A stretch of DNA of 64,000 nucleotides, from assembly GCA_036852015.1 (NCBI GenBank), contig JAANDG010000007.1:372001-436000 (forward strand), read 5' to 3'. Position 1 is the first letter of the stretch, and every line of letters starts with the position of its first letter. The DNA is from Pelodera strongyloides. Its lineage: Eukaryota > Nematoda > Chromadorea > Rhabditida > Rhabditidae. Shown one piece after another: positions 47,341 to 60,600 of the stretch. Under the pieces are notes generated by a model. It saw nothing but the letters and a program-made list of their open reading frames with translations, made no database searches and had not been told where the DNA came from. Both the position numbers and the translations under genes were made by a program.

Positions 47341-47744
47341 CATTCCATAGCAATATATGCGCTGTAGATGCCGGCAATCCATTGTTGTTACTCCTTTATT
47401 TTTATCATGTTATATTTTTGTTATTTAACCTCTTTCGACTATATTCCTTCTAATAGAAAATGCTTTCATAACCAGAATCGTAATCATTTATTTTCCTAAA
47501 CAAATTATCACCCCTCAAAATGTAAAGTGCCGCACCAGCAATTTTCTGACTGGTACACACTGTGTGATAACATAATAGAGCATTTACCACATATCATATA
47601 CCTTCTTTTACATATACTCATATTGCCAGTATTTATTTGTTTGTTTCATTATATACTCTGCATATATATTAACGTTATTGTCGTGCATTACGATGATGTG
47701 ACCGTTATCAAAAAAAGATATAAATAAATATTCATATATCATGT

Positions 47745-47885
47745 TTGCCGTCAAATACATAGGAAATGGGTGAACCCATTTGGTGACGGTCACACTGGTT
47801 TTCCGTGCGCCAGCCCATTTGGTGACCAACTTTTGTCGAAAACAGTCATCACCTGGTCACCAAATGGTTTTTCGGTTTTTCTGTG
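47745..47885. repeat. Foldback family B copy
   Basis: Contains 'aggaaatgggtgaacccatt', 'gccagcccatttggtgacca' and 'ggtcaccaaatggtttttcg'. Confidence 0.75.
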
Positions 47886-48017
47886 GGCAAAAATCCTTCT
47901 CCTCTCCTAACATGCCCTATATAACGTTACAATAAAACATGGCGTTTTTTTCATTACATACCGTAATCACGGTAATGATTTCGGAACACACGCCAATGTG
48001 ACCTACGAAAAGAGGTC

Positions 48018-48142
48018 ATAGGCCATATCCACCACTCCATTCCCTCGGGCAGATGTTCCCTGGGGAAAATGGCATTCCAAAATGAGCGTTGTGGGGAAAG
48101 TCGGAAGCTCCCCTTGGGGGATTGAGTGGTGAGTATGGCCTC
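48018..48142. repeat. Foldback family D relative
   Basis: 'catatccaccactccattcc' opposes 'gagtggtgagtatggcctca', with inner 'ttccctcgggcagatg' and 'ccccttgggggatt'. Confidence 0.65.
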
Positions 48143-48144
48143 AG

Positions 48145-48760
48145 GAAATTATGCCGAAGCTTCTGTGTGACATGATGTATTTGTTACAGCAACTAATCGC
48201 AACGTCATAATGTAGCGAGATTTTCACAGGAAATCACAGCGCCTAGACAACAAGACAACAAACATGAAGCTCAGCAAAGAATTTAAACAACAAAGTCTTT
48301 TAAAAACATTATTATACAGTAAACCAAACGCCGGTAACAAAAACAAAAGATTAACAACACAGTCAACAATAATTAATAACTAATAATCAATCAAGGAATA
48401 CATAACAATTCAATCGCATTATCAAAACAATTTAACGTAAACCCGCAGAATCAAACAACGAAACTATATATATCCATATAACTCGAAGTACATGATATAT
48501 ATGAAGTATAACTAAACAAAGTTAGCTTCCAAAAAGTTCACGATAAAAGAACGTCGTGTGTGGGCCTCCGCGACCACCCACGATGATTTCGTAATAACCA
48601 AGCTAACAAACTTGCTAGCAATGAGGCAAATTAGGGTACAGTCCTACAGGCTGATAATAGAATATAAGATAATTACATAATATCAATATCATAATAAGGA
48701 TACGTAGTTACTGTACACTTATCCACAGGTGAGCGTGTATTCAAAATTCAGAAACTGATC
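48145..48760. other. 3' flank of the POP4-like gene
   Basis: AT-rich. No AATAAA on the minus strand close to the stop was identified, so the transcript end is unplaced. Confidence 0.35.
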
Positions 48761-48763
48761 ATC

Positions 48764-50133
48764 CTACCGCAGTAAAAACGGCAACGCACTTCTCAAGCGT
48801 TGCTTCTTTCCTCTGAGAAAAGCTCGGTATCTGAGTGCATCTCCAAATAAAGAGAAGACTTTTCCATCCATGGCGAACTGGAACGTTGTCCCTTGCTTCG
48901 GAATCACTAAAATAATGGGTTTTGCAGTTACTACATACTTTCGTAGGCTACAAATTATCATGCCTTGCTTACTAGACAATTAGACTTACTTAGAGGTACA
49001 CCTTAAGCAGCTAAGAGGCTGACATGACACGTGATCACAGCTGTTTTCAAAAATAGCGTCAAAAAGAATCCATCAAAAACACCTCACCTACATACTTGTC
49101 TTCACGTGTAACCAACTGAAACGTGTGCCGCGTTTCCAAAGCGACGATTCCGCCGGTGCCGACCTAAAATAACTAATATACTTAAAGCGAAATCCTGTCC
49201 ACGATGCGTTCCAAAAACCAGCCGGTATTTCGCGTTAAGCAGGTGTGCGACTTATATATAAACCGTCTCTCTGTACATTTTACTAGTACGTCTGTATAAC
49301 TAACACAGTTATAAAAGGCCTACACCTTCTCTTACAGTCTTACAGTACCAGTCCAGAGGCCACATTCACCACACGAGTTCCCCAGGGAAATACTCCCGGG
49401 ACCGAAAATAACATTCGCATCTTAGAGTCGCAGGTAAAAGACAATACCCCAGGGAATTGAGCGGTGAGTTCAGTGAGTATGGCACCAGGGGTGATACCCA
49501 TGCATGATTGAGCTCTAAGCAGAATGTGATTGAACTCCTTATCGATAACGCAGTGGAACCTAAACATTCACAGAAACTGACTTACCATGCTCGCATTATC
49601 CGCTTCCGCAACCATCAACAGCGCTCCATGGTAGTCGGCCTTCAGCATTCGATCGTCCGGAGACCGACCGTACTTCACACCAACCAGATTACTGTAGTAT
49701 TCACACCACATTCGATACAGCGGCTCAAATTGGGAATATCTAAAAGGTCACGTTTCTAAACTACAACTTTGTGAAACTGTGGCTTACAAGTAAACTGAAC
49801 TAATTTTCAAGTATAACCATTCGGTAGTGGCACCACCTACTTTCCATAAAATTCCTTTTTAGACAGTGAGCTAACAGTGCGCTGCCCTTCTCGTTCCTGT
49901 TTGAATTCCAGTTGTTCTTGTTGTTACACATAATAACGTTAGCCAATAAACTAATATTTTGGAGTTATACATACCAACTTTAGCCAATAAACTAATAGTA
50001 TTACTCACTTGAGTGTCTTCTTGTCCTCCTCGGTCAGTTTGTTCCTCACCAAGTTAACTTTCTTCTGTCGTTCTCTCTTATTCTCCCTTCTTTGGCCTTC
50101 AATGTACACGTACTTCTTGTCAATCCTAACCAT
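48764..50133 (-). CDS. POP4/RPP29-like subunit of RNase P and RNase MRP, 4 exons
   Basis: Exons in transcript order are 50133-50009, 49739-49586, 49163-49088 and 48906-48764. Donors are GTGAGT, GTAAGT and GTGAGG, acceptors all TTTTAG, and all phases agree, giving 165 residues. POP4/Rpp29 is a protein of the tRNA 5'-processing RNase P and of RNase MRP (pre-rRNA processing), working in the nucleus and nucleolus. Diagnostic features are a basic Lys/Arg-rich N-terminal helix (residues 14-40), YSQFEPLYRMW (43-53), LKADYHGA (74-81), VGTGGIVALET (94-104), the TREDK turn, VIPKQG, and a basic C-terminus. These match the Sm-like barrel of the family in order. It is shorter than human POP4 (about 220) because the poorly conserved N-terminus is missing. 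The ATG is favoured by an acceptor 19 nt upstream, but an unseen upstream exon is possible since those 19 nt are open in frame. Confidence 0.88.
49182..49238. repeat. Foldback family A deletion derivative
   Basis: The left end ('cttaaagcgaaat') is fused directly to the right half ('cacgatgcgttccaaaaacc', 'agccggtatttcgcgttaag'). It lies 18 bp upstream of exon 3 of the POP4-like gene. Confidence 0.75.
49355..49487. repeat. Foldback family D relative
   Basis: 'gaggccacattcaccacacg' opposes 'agtgagtatggcacc', with inner 'ccccagggaaatactccc' and 'accccagggaattgagcgg'. Located in intron 2 of the POP4-like gene. Confidence 0.6.
49939..49997. repeat. 41-bp direct duplication beside exon 1 donor
   Basis: 'ttagccaataaactaata' occurs at 49939 and again at 49980. 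The second copy ends about 6 bp from the GTGAGT donor of POP4-like exon 1. Confidence 0.75.
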
Positions 50134-50152
50134 AGTGTAAGTGCAGACACGA

Positions 50153-50162
50153 CTGAAATTAT
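50153..50162 (-). promoter_or_regulatory. Probable SL trans-splice acceptor
   Basis: The minus strand reads ATAATTTCAG, ending 19 nt before the POP4-like ATG. No upstream coding exon was recognised. Confidence 0.55.
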
Positions 50163-50903
50163 AAAACATCATAACTTCCGTAACCTTGAATCACGTCAAG
50201 AAGTAACGACAAGAAACATAAAAGGAAAATTAGAAAAAAGGCTCTCGTATGAAACACAAATTAGCGCTAACGATAAATCATACCACAACCGTAATGACTA
50301 AAGAAACGTTTAATTCAGACTTGAGCCATGTACACTAGCATATGTGAGTTCGGAATGTCAAAACAGAAGTATACAATTTTCCAAATACAATTCTCTTGTC
50401 ATAATTCGGTACAAGGCAAATCACCTAGGAATAAATATCCAAAACACAAAATCCTCCAAGGTTAAGCAAAAAAACTTTATCTCTTTATACATACAAACAC
50501 TACAAAGAAACAAATAGTAATATTACACGTGGTAAAAATCCCAGAAACCCTAAAACAGTCTAATTACACAATCTAACCAAAACCAGTTCTGTAAGCCATA
50601 TTATTATCATCTTCATTAAGGTTAGGGTGGAATAAATAAATATTAATAATTAATAAATCGCAAAGGTCAATAAATATAATCCAAAAACAAAACCTTCGAA
50701 TAAAAAGTAAGACAAGTAATAGAGTGAAAAAAACCATAAACGCTAACTAAGCCGAAACCGAAATTATAAGCAAACCACGGCTAAAACCATAACACTTATT
50801 ACAACACTTTGGAACAAAGGTAATGCTAAGCATCTAATTTATATATAACAATAAAACGAAAGCGCCGAAGAAATATTACAATCAATAAGGGAAATATTAT
50901 ATA

Positions 50904-51037
50904 TTTAAAGCAGTATGGCACGCGGCCTGTGAAATGTTGGCTGGACACTGTTCCGTTCTGTGCCGGAAAGGAAACACCAAAATTGTAAACACAGTCGTCC
51001 AGCACACATTTCACAACCACGGGCCATAACACTTTAA
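50904..51037. repeat. Foldback family C copy
   Basis: Runs 'tttaaagcagtatggcacgc' to 'accacgggccataacacttt' aa. It lies between the two minus-strand genes. A right-end fragment of the same family is at 51594-51618. Confidence 0.75.
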
Positions 51038-51653
51038 GGAGCCCCACGACTAGTCAGCAGAGTTTTGAAACTGATGCAAAAACAGCATACATATATAAAT
51101 ATAAGTAGTCTTCCAAAAGGACTTCAATCACCAGTTCTATGAGCGGAATCAGCGAAACGGAACAACACAGTAAATATGAACAAAAGATTCCATAAGCTAA
51201 TTAGCTAATTATCTTAATTATTTGGTTAGCTCAAAATATCACAACGACGTTTACATATTACAAATCAGTTAACGATACGAGATCTCGCAACAAAATTCTA
51301 AATTAATTGCTAGGTCCAAGCTCAAGACGTGTAAACAGTAAACAACAATATGCACGGTAAATCGTTAGGTTATTTGACTTTTTGACATTTACGGAATGTC
51401 CAAAGCTATGAAAAAGATTGCTACTTGTACGTTAGCTCTCCATACCAAAAACTCGAATGACCCAACCTTAGCTCAATAGTTCAAACTGCCATGAAAGACA
51501 ATATATTATATTCAAAAAGTAGGGGCTTCGCCCTCAGTGGGCACACAGTGGGCACATAGGTACAAGGTACCACAAAAGGCAAAAGTAGAGTAAAAACCAC
51601 GCACCATACCGCTTTAAACAAAGTAAAATTCCGACCAGCCAGAACCGTCACTC

Positions 51654-54600
51654 TTACATTGCCGCCGCCCGTCTCTTCTTCATTAATTGCTCCTCAACCA
51701 TTCGTAGTTCCTCCAACAACTCCTCCTTGGTCTTTTGACGGTTGGGTACCGGGCGTATGTCTAAAATTGATTTTAAACTTAAACTGCACTTTCTAAAACA
51801 AATTGCCCAATCTTCTCAAATCTCAACATGTAATTATACGTAACATGATCATTTCCTTTCTCTACATTAAATACATTATTAATTGTTATATTAAATTACT
51901 CAATTATCCAATTTCTAATTTCTACTTTACTAAAATACATGTTTCTTTCCTAATTACCTAGCATAAGTAATCGTGAACCGACTACCGACTAATTGACTTT
52001 GGCACAAATCCACTATTGACAAACAACAACAATGCAAGAGCTTAAACAAAAAAATAAACAATACATAAACCGTCACAAATCAATTCCTCAATTCCAACCT
52101 CCTCTCTGTTGCCGTGGCCTCCTATCCCCCTGGTCCCTCTCCCGTTCCCCTCTCTCCCTCTCCCTCCTATTCTCCTCAGCTGGGGCGGCTGGGTGGGGTG
52201 ATGTATGCCTCCTCCTCTCCCTATCCTTTCTCTCCTCCGAGGGAGGGGGTGGGGTGTGTTCCCTGGGTGGGGGTGGCGGGCTCTCGGACGGTGTTCTTGG
52301 ACGCCCACGTCCTCGTTTCACATTGTGTTGAGGGGGTGGCGGTGACGGAGACTTCGACTTCGACAATGGTCGCTAAAAGAACCGATACATAAACTTGAAA
52401 ATAAATACATAGCCCAATCCCAAAGTACTAAATTGGAAGAGCATGTGATGTGCCTTCACGAACCATTTTAGTGTAAGTGTAACATGCTTTCTGTGCAGCT
52501 GTACATCAAAAATCGCACGTATTGTTGCCCTTTAATGCGAAATACCAGCCGATTTTTGAAACATGTTAATTTGCGTTCCGATTTTTGAAACATGTTCATT
52601 GAAAAAGTTATGTTCATTTGCATAGGCTGCATAATAATGCTGGTGTACTCGATGTGTTTCAAAAACCGGCCGGTATTTCGCTTTAATATAATCATCAAAA
52701 GGTAAACCAGCATAGATTTACAATTCATGTACTTTCTTTGCTCATAACTTCCAAATATAAGTTCTTCTTTAATCACATACCTTTCTTCCCTTGGCCCTAT
52801 TTTTGTCGTCCACAATGTTGTTCACCACTGCTGTATCGGCGGATATATCAGAATTTGCTATACGGTATTTAGCCGGGAGAGCAGGACTGTTCGACCTAAA
52901 ATTTTAACTAATAACTACACGGAGACCGAGACGAAGGATTTCAACTTCCAATATTAGCTTCTTATCTACAGTAAGGAGGAAAACAGGTTTCAGATAAACA
53001 GGTCAGAGGTGAAGTGCCGGTGCCGAAAGTACTCCAAGCCTACAGTACTTGCTACTTGCTTTACCTTAACAACATTACGATGTTTTGAATAGTGTTAGCA
53101 GAATGTTTCAAACACGTCAGTTAACAAATATTGAAGTATTATTCCTAGTACATCGATCATTAAAAAAACGCAACTAACACACCTTGATTTCGCTGGGGCA
53201 CTCGACGTCGACGATGACCGAGACCGCGATGTGCCGGTGACTGAGCTACTCGAAGAAGAACTCCTGGAGGATGACGACTGAGAGGAGGACGACGAACGGG
53301 AACGAGACGAGGCGGTCGACTGAACAACAGAATATCAGTATTACATATCTAAGCGTAAGCCTAATGCCAAAAGTAAGCAAAATATATCACATTTCGAGAA
53401 GACACAGAACATTAATAGTTACATATCTAAGCGTATGCCTAAAGTCAAAAGTAAGAAGAATCTATTAAATTTAGAGAAGACATAGAATATCAGTATTACA
53501 TATCTAAGAGTAAGCCAGTAAGCCTAAAGCGAAAACTAAGCAAAAAATATTAAATTTAGAGAAGACATTTGGCACGGGAGTACCGTACCCTTGTGCATTA
53601 ATCCATTAATTAAGCCGTAAACTCGCAAAGACACATCCCTCAAAAAGAGCATTTTTCTTTACTAATACTCATAACGTGGTGCATTAGTTTTCTCAAACAC
53701 ACATGTTAACTTATCGCAAAACGACCTCACGACAAAAACATTCGACCTTTACTCCTAATCCTAAGACACAACAAATAAACTAAACGAAACAAAAAAAAAC
53801 AATAAAATGTACTTACTTCATCATCGCTAATTGCTTCCGCTCCCTTTGGCTCGAGATCTGGCGGTGGGGGAGTGCGCGACGGTGGCCTTCGAGCGCCTCC
53901 ACGTTGCACGTGCGCATTCTGAGAGAATTCAAGTAATATAGACATTGTAGGAAGAAAGGGACATTTGAAGTTCAAGTCATAATGGACTTTGTGGATTTAA
54001 AAATATTCTAGTCGGGACAGAAATCGCAAAAATCTCGTAAACAAATGTTTGGCCAATTCGGCTTGTGGCATAACCGCATAACGCATAAGCATAAAGCATT
54101 TCATCAAAGGTTTTTACTGATAATGCAGTTCGAAGCACTCAAGACTCGAGGCCATGCGATCAAAGTAAAAATGACTATATGAAAACGATTAAGGAATGAA
54201 CATTTAAAAAAATCTTAAGTTTTAATGATGGTAAATGGTAACCCTTGTATTATTTCGAATATACACAACCTCACCTTATTTTGTGGTCGTCCTCTTATAT
54301 TGCCTCCATTTGAAGGTTGACGGCGGTCTCTAAAACAGTCTTCTTTGAAGAAAAAAAAAGATCAAGTTTAGACAGTTAACCTTTATACCGTTAACCTTTA
54401 GCTTTAGACCGTTAGACCAAAATTCAGATGCCTGAGTGTTTGAACCCATACACAGAATTGAAATCTTCGTGGGCACCGTGTACCGTCTCGTCTTGAAATA
54501 CAGACAGAAGACAAACCAAAACTTTTTGTGAACAAGCTTACCACAACAAACACACACATTAAAAAATATACAAAGCACTCACACAAAGTGTTCACCCCGT

Positions 54601-57600
54601 CCCTTAGGATTACGGTACATATTAGCATTCTGCATCATTCTCTTCTTGGGAATACGGTATCCGGTGATATCCCCAGTTGGTGGGCTTCGTTCTCTCGCCG
54701 CGGCAGAACTCTGTCGGCTTCGAGAGGACGAACGAGAGCGAGACATACTAAACACAAACAACTTCGGTGAACATATACTATTTATTTGTCGATAGAACTT
54801 CCCTTATGATTGAACAAAACGTTACAAACTCCTTTTGATTTACTTCGAATTTGCGTGTTTATTTTACTACCACTTTATTATGTTTTATTGATTTAGTATG
54901 TGTATTTTATAACACAAACTGCACGTTACATTGCTTTCTTTGATTGTCTTTGTGCGTAATAAATTATTATTATAAAAAGATAATCTGAATCGGCGGCATG
55001 AAAAAGACAATCGTCGGCAACTGCAAGCACCAGCCACCAGCACGATGAAGTTGAAGCAAACGGGATAACTTAAAACTTGCTTTATCTTAATCTTGGGGAA
55101 TTTAATTCTGCATTACTTACTTTACTACTTCGCTGCAATAAGTTAAAATTATCCGGCTATATACCAACGGCACCGAGCGCAGCGCACCAACAATCGGATA
55201 AAACATTTCTGGATTCTGTACTTAACGCTTCAATTTCACTATCCCACCTGCTTCTCGAGCTCCTCGACGACGATCGTCGGTTAAACTTTCCAGACGACTC
55301 CGTTCGTTTACGTCGCACCCACGGATCTTTCGGACCTTCGTCGAGATTTGGATTTGGGCGACGAGCTGAAAATTGAAAATCAAAAATAATAAAGAACGTG
55401 CTACTCTCCGATGAACTAATAGCAATGGGAAAAATAACTTATGCCAACGTCGTAGCTCATTAACTAGAAACAGGCAGGACAGAAGGAAGATAACAAAGGT
55501 GAGTTGTAAAGTGAAATACCGGTTTTTGAAACATATAGAATAGACCAGCATTCTTATGCAAACGAGCATAAATTATGTGCTATAGTGCTATTGAATTATT
55601 TCGGTTACTTTATAATATCATGTACAATAATGGTCTTTTTCGATGTATCTACTATTTGTATTCGTAGTTTTTTTTAAATTTAATTTAATGTTCCCCGTAA
55701 GTAGTAAAGGACTTGAACCCTTTACTCTGTGGGACCTGGTTATTATTTTCTAGCTTACCTTGTTATTTTGTACTTGTCGTTTTTAACAATAAACCTTTAT
55801 AAAAATTAGAACAAAAAATCGAGCTAAATTCGAGCAAATTAGCATAAATACGTAGGAATTCAATTGTCCACGATGCGTTTCAAAAACCGATCAGTATTTC
55901 GCTTTAAGTGTTTAAATGATTAACTATTCGCCGAAATAACTCACCATTCATAACCGGCCTTCTGACGTCTCGTTCTCTTTCCGGAGATGCAGAGGAATCA
56001 TCGCTAATCGGATCCGGACCCGGACGTTGCGGAGGTGACAAGGAACGCGTAGAACTGGAAACAAAAACATTTCTACATAAATTGTCACTACACACACAAG
56101 TAATAAAGAGATAGGACAACATAGTCCATCCACTAACTAGCCTTATGACGTACCTAACTACTTGATCCCTTTGGAAAAGCCTGTTCCCACTTTCTGTTAT
56201 TTTGAAAGGTATGCATTCTCTCAGTCTCAGACTCAAGATAAACCCCAAGCTGTTTACGAATTTCACAATGAAAATGTCCTGTATCGACCTACAAAATAAG
56301 AAGGGGGTCAAAAAACGTACGCCATCGCTCCTCGCACATGAACGGGCGGTGGTGCGGGAGGGCCCCTGCCGGTCCGCTTACTGGGCGGCCGTCCAGCCGG
56401 GTAAATACACTGAGGTCCGAGATCTAAATTATCTAAACATTATTAATTATTTCGTGATAAAAATTAATAAGTAATGAATCAATCGAAACCTAGTAAAGAA
56501 ACGGACTCCATTAACCTCATACTAAAAGTCAAAATACAAACAGTGTTTCGGCGTTTGGTAAAGTAAAAGTGCGTCTGGAAATAACTGGGTGATTAAAAAC
56601 ATGCAGAGCGTTAAGCGGTTGCAAACATGCAAGGGTGCAAAGCGCTGTTACTAGTTACTGGCTAGGTTAATCCGTTAGGCAGCCGTAAATTTCATGCTGA
56701 GACGTGGTATGTGGAAAGCAGTGCATAACACAAAAATGTTTCCTACAGCAGAAGCAAACAAGCACAACACCAACGAATGGCACACTAGCGGGAAGCGGGA
56801 TTAATGCGGTAATTGGACATAGCGAAAGCTCCAACCAACTAACCTACACCCTCGACCACTTCCTCCTTCTCCTTCTCTTCTTCATCATCCTCTTCTCCTA
56901 CTTCCGACTTCTCAAGCAAGGATGCTGTGGACAGACTCAGACTGCTCGACCTCGACCTCAATCCCAATGGCACCACATAACCAGACGGTCGAGGAGGTGG
57001 TGACCTAGACCTTAACCTCCTTCTCTTCTCGAAACTTCTCTCCGAACTATCACTTCTATATCGTCGACGTCGCCGCACATCTCGCTCCTTCCATGTTCTT
57101 CCAAACATTGGCGGCGACCTTGTCCGTGAGCGTCTTCTCATCGGACTTCTTTGGCGCGGTCTCGGCGAACAAACAAATGTGCCAGAATGGCGCCGATTGG
57201 ACGGAGAATCAGAATGTTTCCTGGACTCTTTCTGTGCAGCCATTGCCCGCTCCTTCGCTAGTATACGATCGATACGTGTGGTGTCGAAATCTACACATGC
57301 AAGCATAAAAGCAGGGGTTAGGCAAACACAGCAAGCAACGAAAAAAAAACATATAAACATGTGGAAAAATAAAGGTTAATTGCTATATAGTTGGTACTTG
57401 GTACAACCAACTATAAAGTGCACGGTGCAAGGTGCATACATAACCACAGATACAACGGCTACAAGCAAAGCAAGAGGCACCACGCACAGGCATGCAAACC
57501 AAAAGATAATCCACTGAACTCGTCAGTGTAACAAATACAGAGTGAGCATGAATTAAATGAAAAGTAGAATTAAGAAAATCACAAACACAAACCTTTAGGC

Positions 57601-60600
57601 ACTTCATATCCCTTATACTTCTCCCTCATTTCTCGCTCCCTGACTTTTCTGCTGGGTGGCGGTGGGGAGCAACGAATATCCAGAAGAGAAGGGATACGAC
57701 GAGACGAACTGCCCTCATCACGACTTCTGAAGAATGTATTGTTACTTCAGAGCGAAATACCGGTCAGTTTTTGAAACGTATCCTGCCCTGGTCACGACTT
57801 CTCAAGAAAAAAATGTTACTTTTAAAGCGAAATACCGGCCGGTTTTTGAAACGCATCGGGACAACTGAATTTTACGTATTTATGCTAATTTTCTCGCATT
57901 TAGCTCGTTTTTTATTCTAATTTATATTCAATGCACATGCTGTTTAAGAAAGCAGGCGTACGCGATGCGCTTCAAAAACCGGGCCTGTGTTTCGCTCTAA
58001 ACACTTGTCTTGAGTTGAGCTGCCACAATTGCACCAGCAAAGTGTTCAACCATCAACCAGCACAGTGATGAATATTAATTTATACGCACTTATCGATGAA
58101 CTCATACTAGTTCAATACCTTCACGTATTCGATTTACACTGAACCGATGCGACAAAAACCATTCAATAAAACCATTCCTAAACAAGATGTGATTTTTTAA
58201 GGTGACGAGACCAGTGGACGAGCTCGGAGATACCGAATCAAAAACGTTGATTCTAATTTGCATATAAGACTTGACGTGACGTCACTCACCTTCCCGAAAC
58301 CACACTATCCTCATCATCACTAATCGGACGCGCTTCTTCTGAAGGAGCGAGAGTCATTCGTTTGCTCTCAAAGTCAGGCTCCTGTTTCTTGGCCGTGGCA
58401 CGACGCATCATCTGCAAGGGTTCGGCTTGGGCTTAGGGCTTGGCCTAATGTTGATTCAAACCTTTTCAAATGGCGGATTTATGCCGCCGCTACAGTTTTT
58501 AAACTATTTAATTTTAAAAGATGCAGCGGTGGCATAAATCCGGTCGTCGATGAAGCTAACAGTTAGGTTCAAGTAGATGCGTTTCCGTTGTCGAAAAACA
58601 CAGATATTACCCCGATGTTTCACGCAAGGATTAAAACTCGGATTTCACAACTTAAGCAGTACAGCTTCACTTCAACAAAACATAACATATTAAAGAAACA
58701 GGAGTGGTTAATCGCCGCGGGAAATGTACGAAACTAAATGTAACAATAGCCATTTGCCTACGATGCACGGGAATGCAGTTGTCCAAAATATGCTTCAAAA
58801 ATCGGATGTTAGATGTTATATAGCTTTAAAAAAACTTTGTACCTCTCTAGCCTCTCGTAGTCCCTTCTCCCAGGCACTTTCATCTCGTTTCGGAAGGGGA
58901 GCTCTAGCTGGCATGCGAGCTAAAATAAGAAGTAAAAAAATAATAATTGACCTTGATCGTGCATAAAACATAAACCCCACTGATGGTCATGATCCAATTT
59001 TTACAAATAACATCAATCAGTAGGTCATAAAGCTAAATATTTTGAACACAATGTGCTAAAAAAAGGCACGATTTCGGAGCAATATCGGATGCACAACAAA
59101 AAAGTAGTTCGTTTCCTGTTTACTCGTATGCAAGTAATGGCAATCATTCCGCGTGAAATGTAAGAAAGAAAGGAAAGCGCAAGAGTGGAAATGTTTGATG
59201 TTTCAATGGGCCTTAATAATACTTACAATATAATCCAAGTCATTCCATGTAGTTGGCTAACTTTTACAATTATCTGATAACTTCAAAGGAGACGTCGCTC
59301 TATCAATTCAATAGGATTTAGGATAAATGTGTAACGGTAAACAAAATTTAAAATAAGAAGCTTACCGGGTATATGGTTTCGAGGGGGCGGAACCATTCGC
59401 GACCGCTAAAACAGCACATAATACAAAATCAATAATTTATAAACAAAATATTAAAATTTGGGAACTTCAGGAATAGTGTTCTAAGCACAACGATTTAAAG
59501 GGGCACAAATGTGGTATGTTTAACCTAGAGCGCCGTGAACTTTATTTTGTAAGTGCATGTAGCAACTAGCAACTATACAATTCAAATGCAATATTTTTTA
59601 TTTTACTGCCAAATTTTACATACGAACAGCACACCTTGCAGTTGCATTAAACTACCTCATCAATCGTAATTAAAGCAGTATAACAGCATTTTTTGAAAAG
59701 GGACGCTTAGTCTAATTAATAACCTGCGCAATGAGCGCAGAACATATGGAGACCGCATCTGCCCAGCATACGTTCCAAAACCGGGTGTTATTCCGCTTTA
59801 AATGTGCACTCACAACCGGGGTTGCACATGCCCAGCATACGTTCCAAAACCGGGTGTTATTCCGCTTTAAATGTGCACTCACCACCGGGGTTGCACATGC
59901 CCAGCATACGTTCCAAAACCGGGAGTTATTCCGCTTTAAAGGTGCACTCACCGCCGGGTATTCCATCCTGCCCTCGACTCGTCCTCCCCTCATCGGTCTT
60001 CTGTTCTCCCTTTGTATCACTGGTGGTGGGGCCTCGTCCTCTGATGAATCTGTTATTTCACCTTCTTCCAGCTCTCCCTCCTCTCTTTCCTTGGATTTAG
60101 CTTTACCTTTGACGGGTGGTGGCTCCTAAAATATATATTAATAATATTACCAGTTGATAATAACAATAATATAATTAGGAATAATAATAAATAATAATAA
60201 TAAATAATAATAATACAATAATAATTGAGTGCAATGTGTGACATCAAGCCGCATTACAGATTACATTACAAATGTAAATGTAGTTCAAAATAAGACCGCT
60301 AAAAATATTGGTCCTCAAAGAAGAGTGCACAGCGACATATATCACAAAATTCTCAATTTGAGAAAAAAGTCTGAGCATCTGATCAATTTTAGCTAGCTAC
60401 GCCCTCCTTTGGTTACATGTGCTTGAATTTTGCACACAAATGGATAGGTTGTACTCGAGATGAACATGAACGCACAAAATATCTTATGTTAGGTACTGTG
60501 TAGCGTCTCTAAGCTACACTTGTATTTTGTTTATTATTTAAAAGTTGTATTATATAAAAGTTTAAAAGTAATCAATTGGACCAACTAACCGGTGAATCAT

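Noticed and set aside
52042..52392. Plus-strand frames of 92-99 codons opposite the ZC3H18-like exon 18
   Set aside because: Shadow of the Pro/Arg-rich minus-strand exon, which has correct splice phases and homology.
59755..59950. CRISPR-like array
   Set aside because: Direct tandem units with no unique spacers, in a eukaryotic intron.
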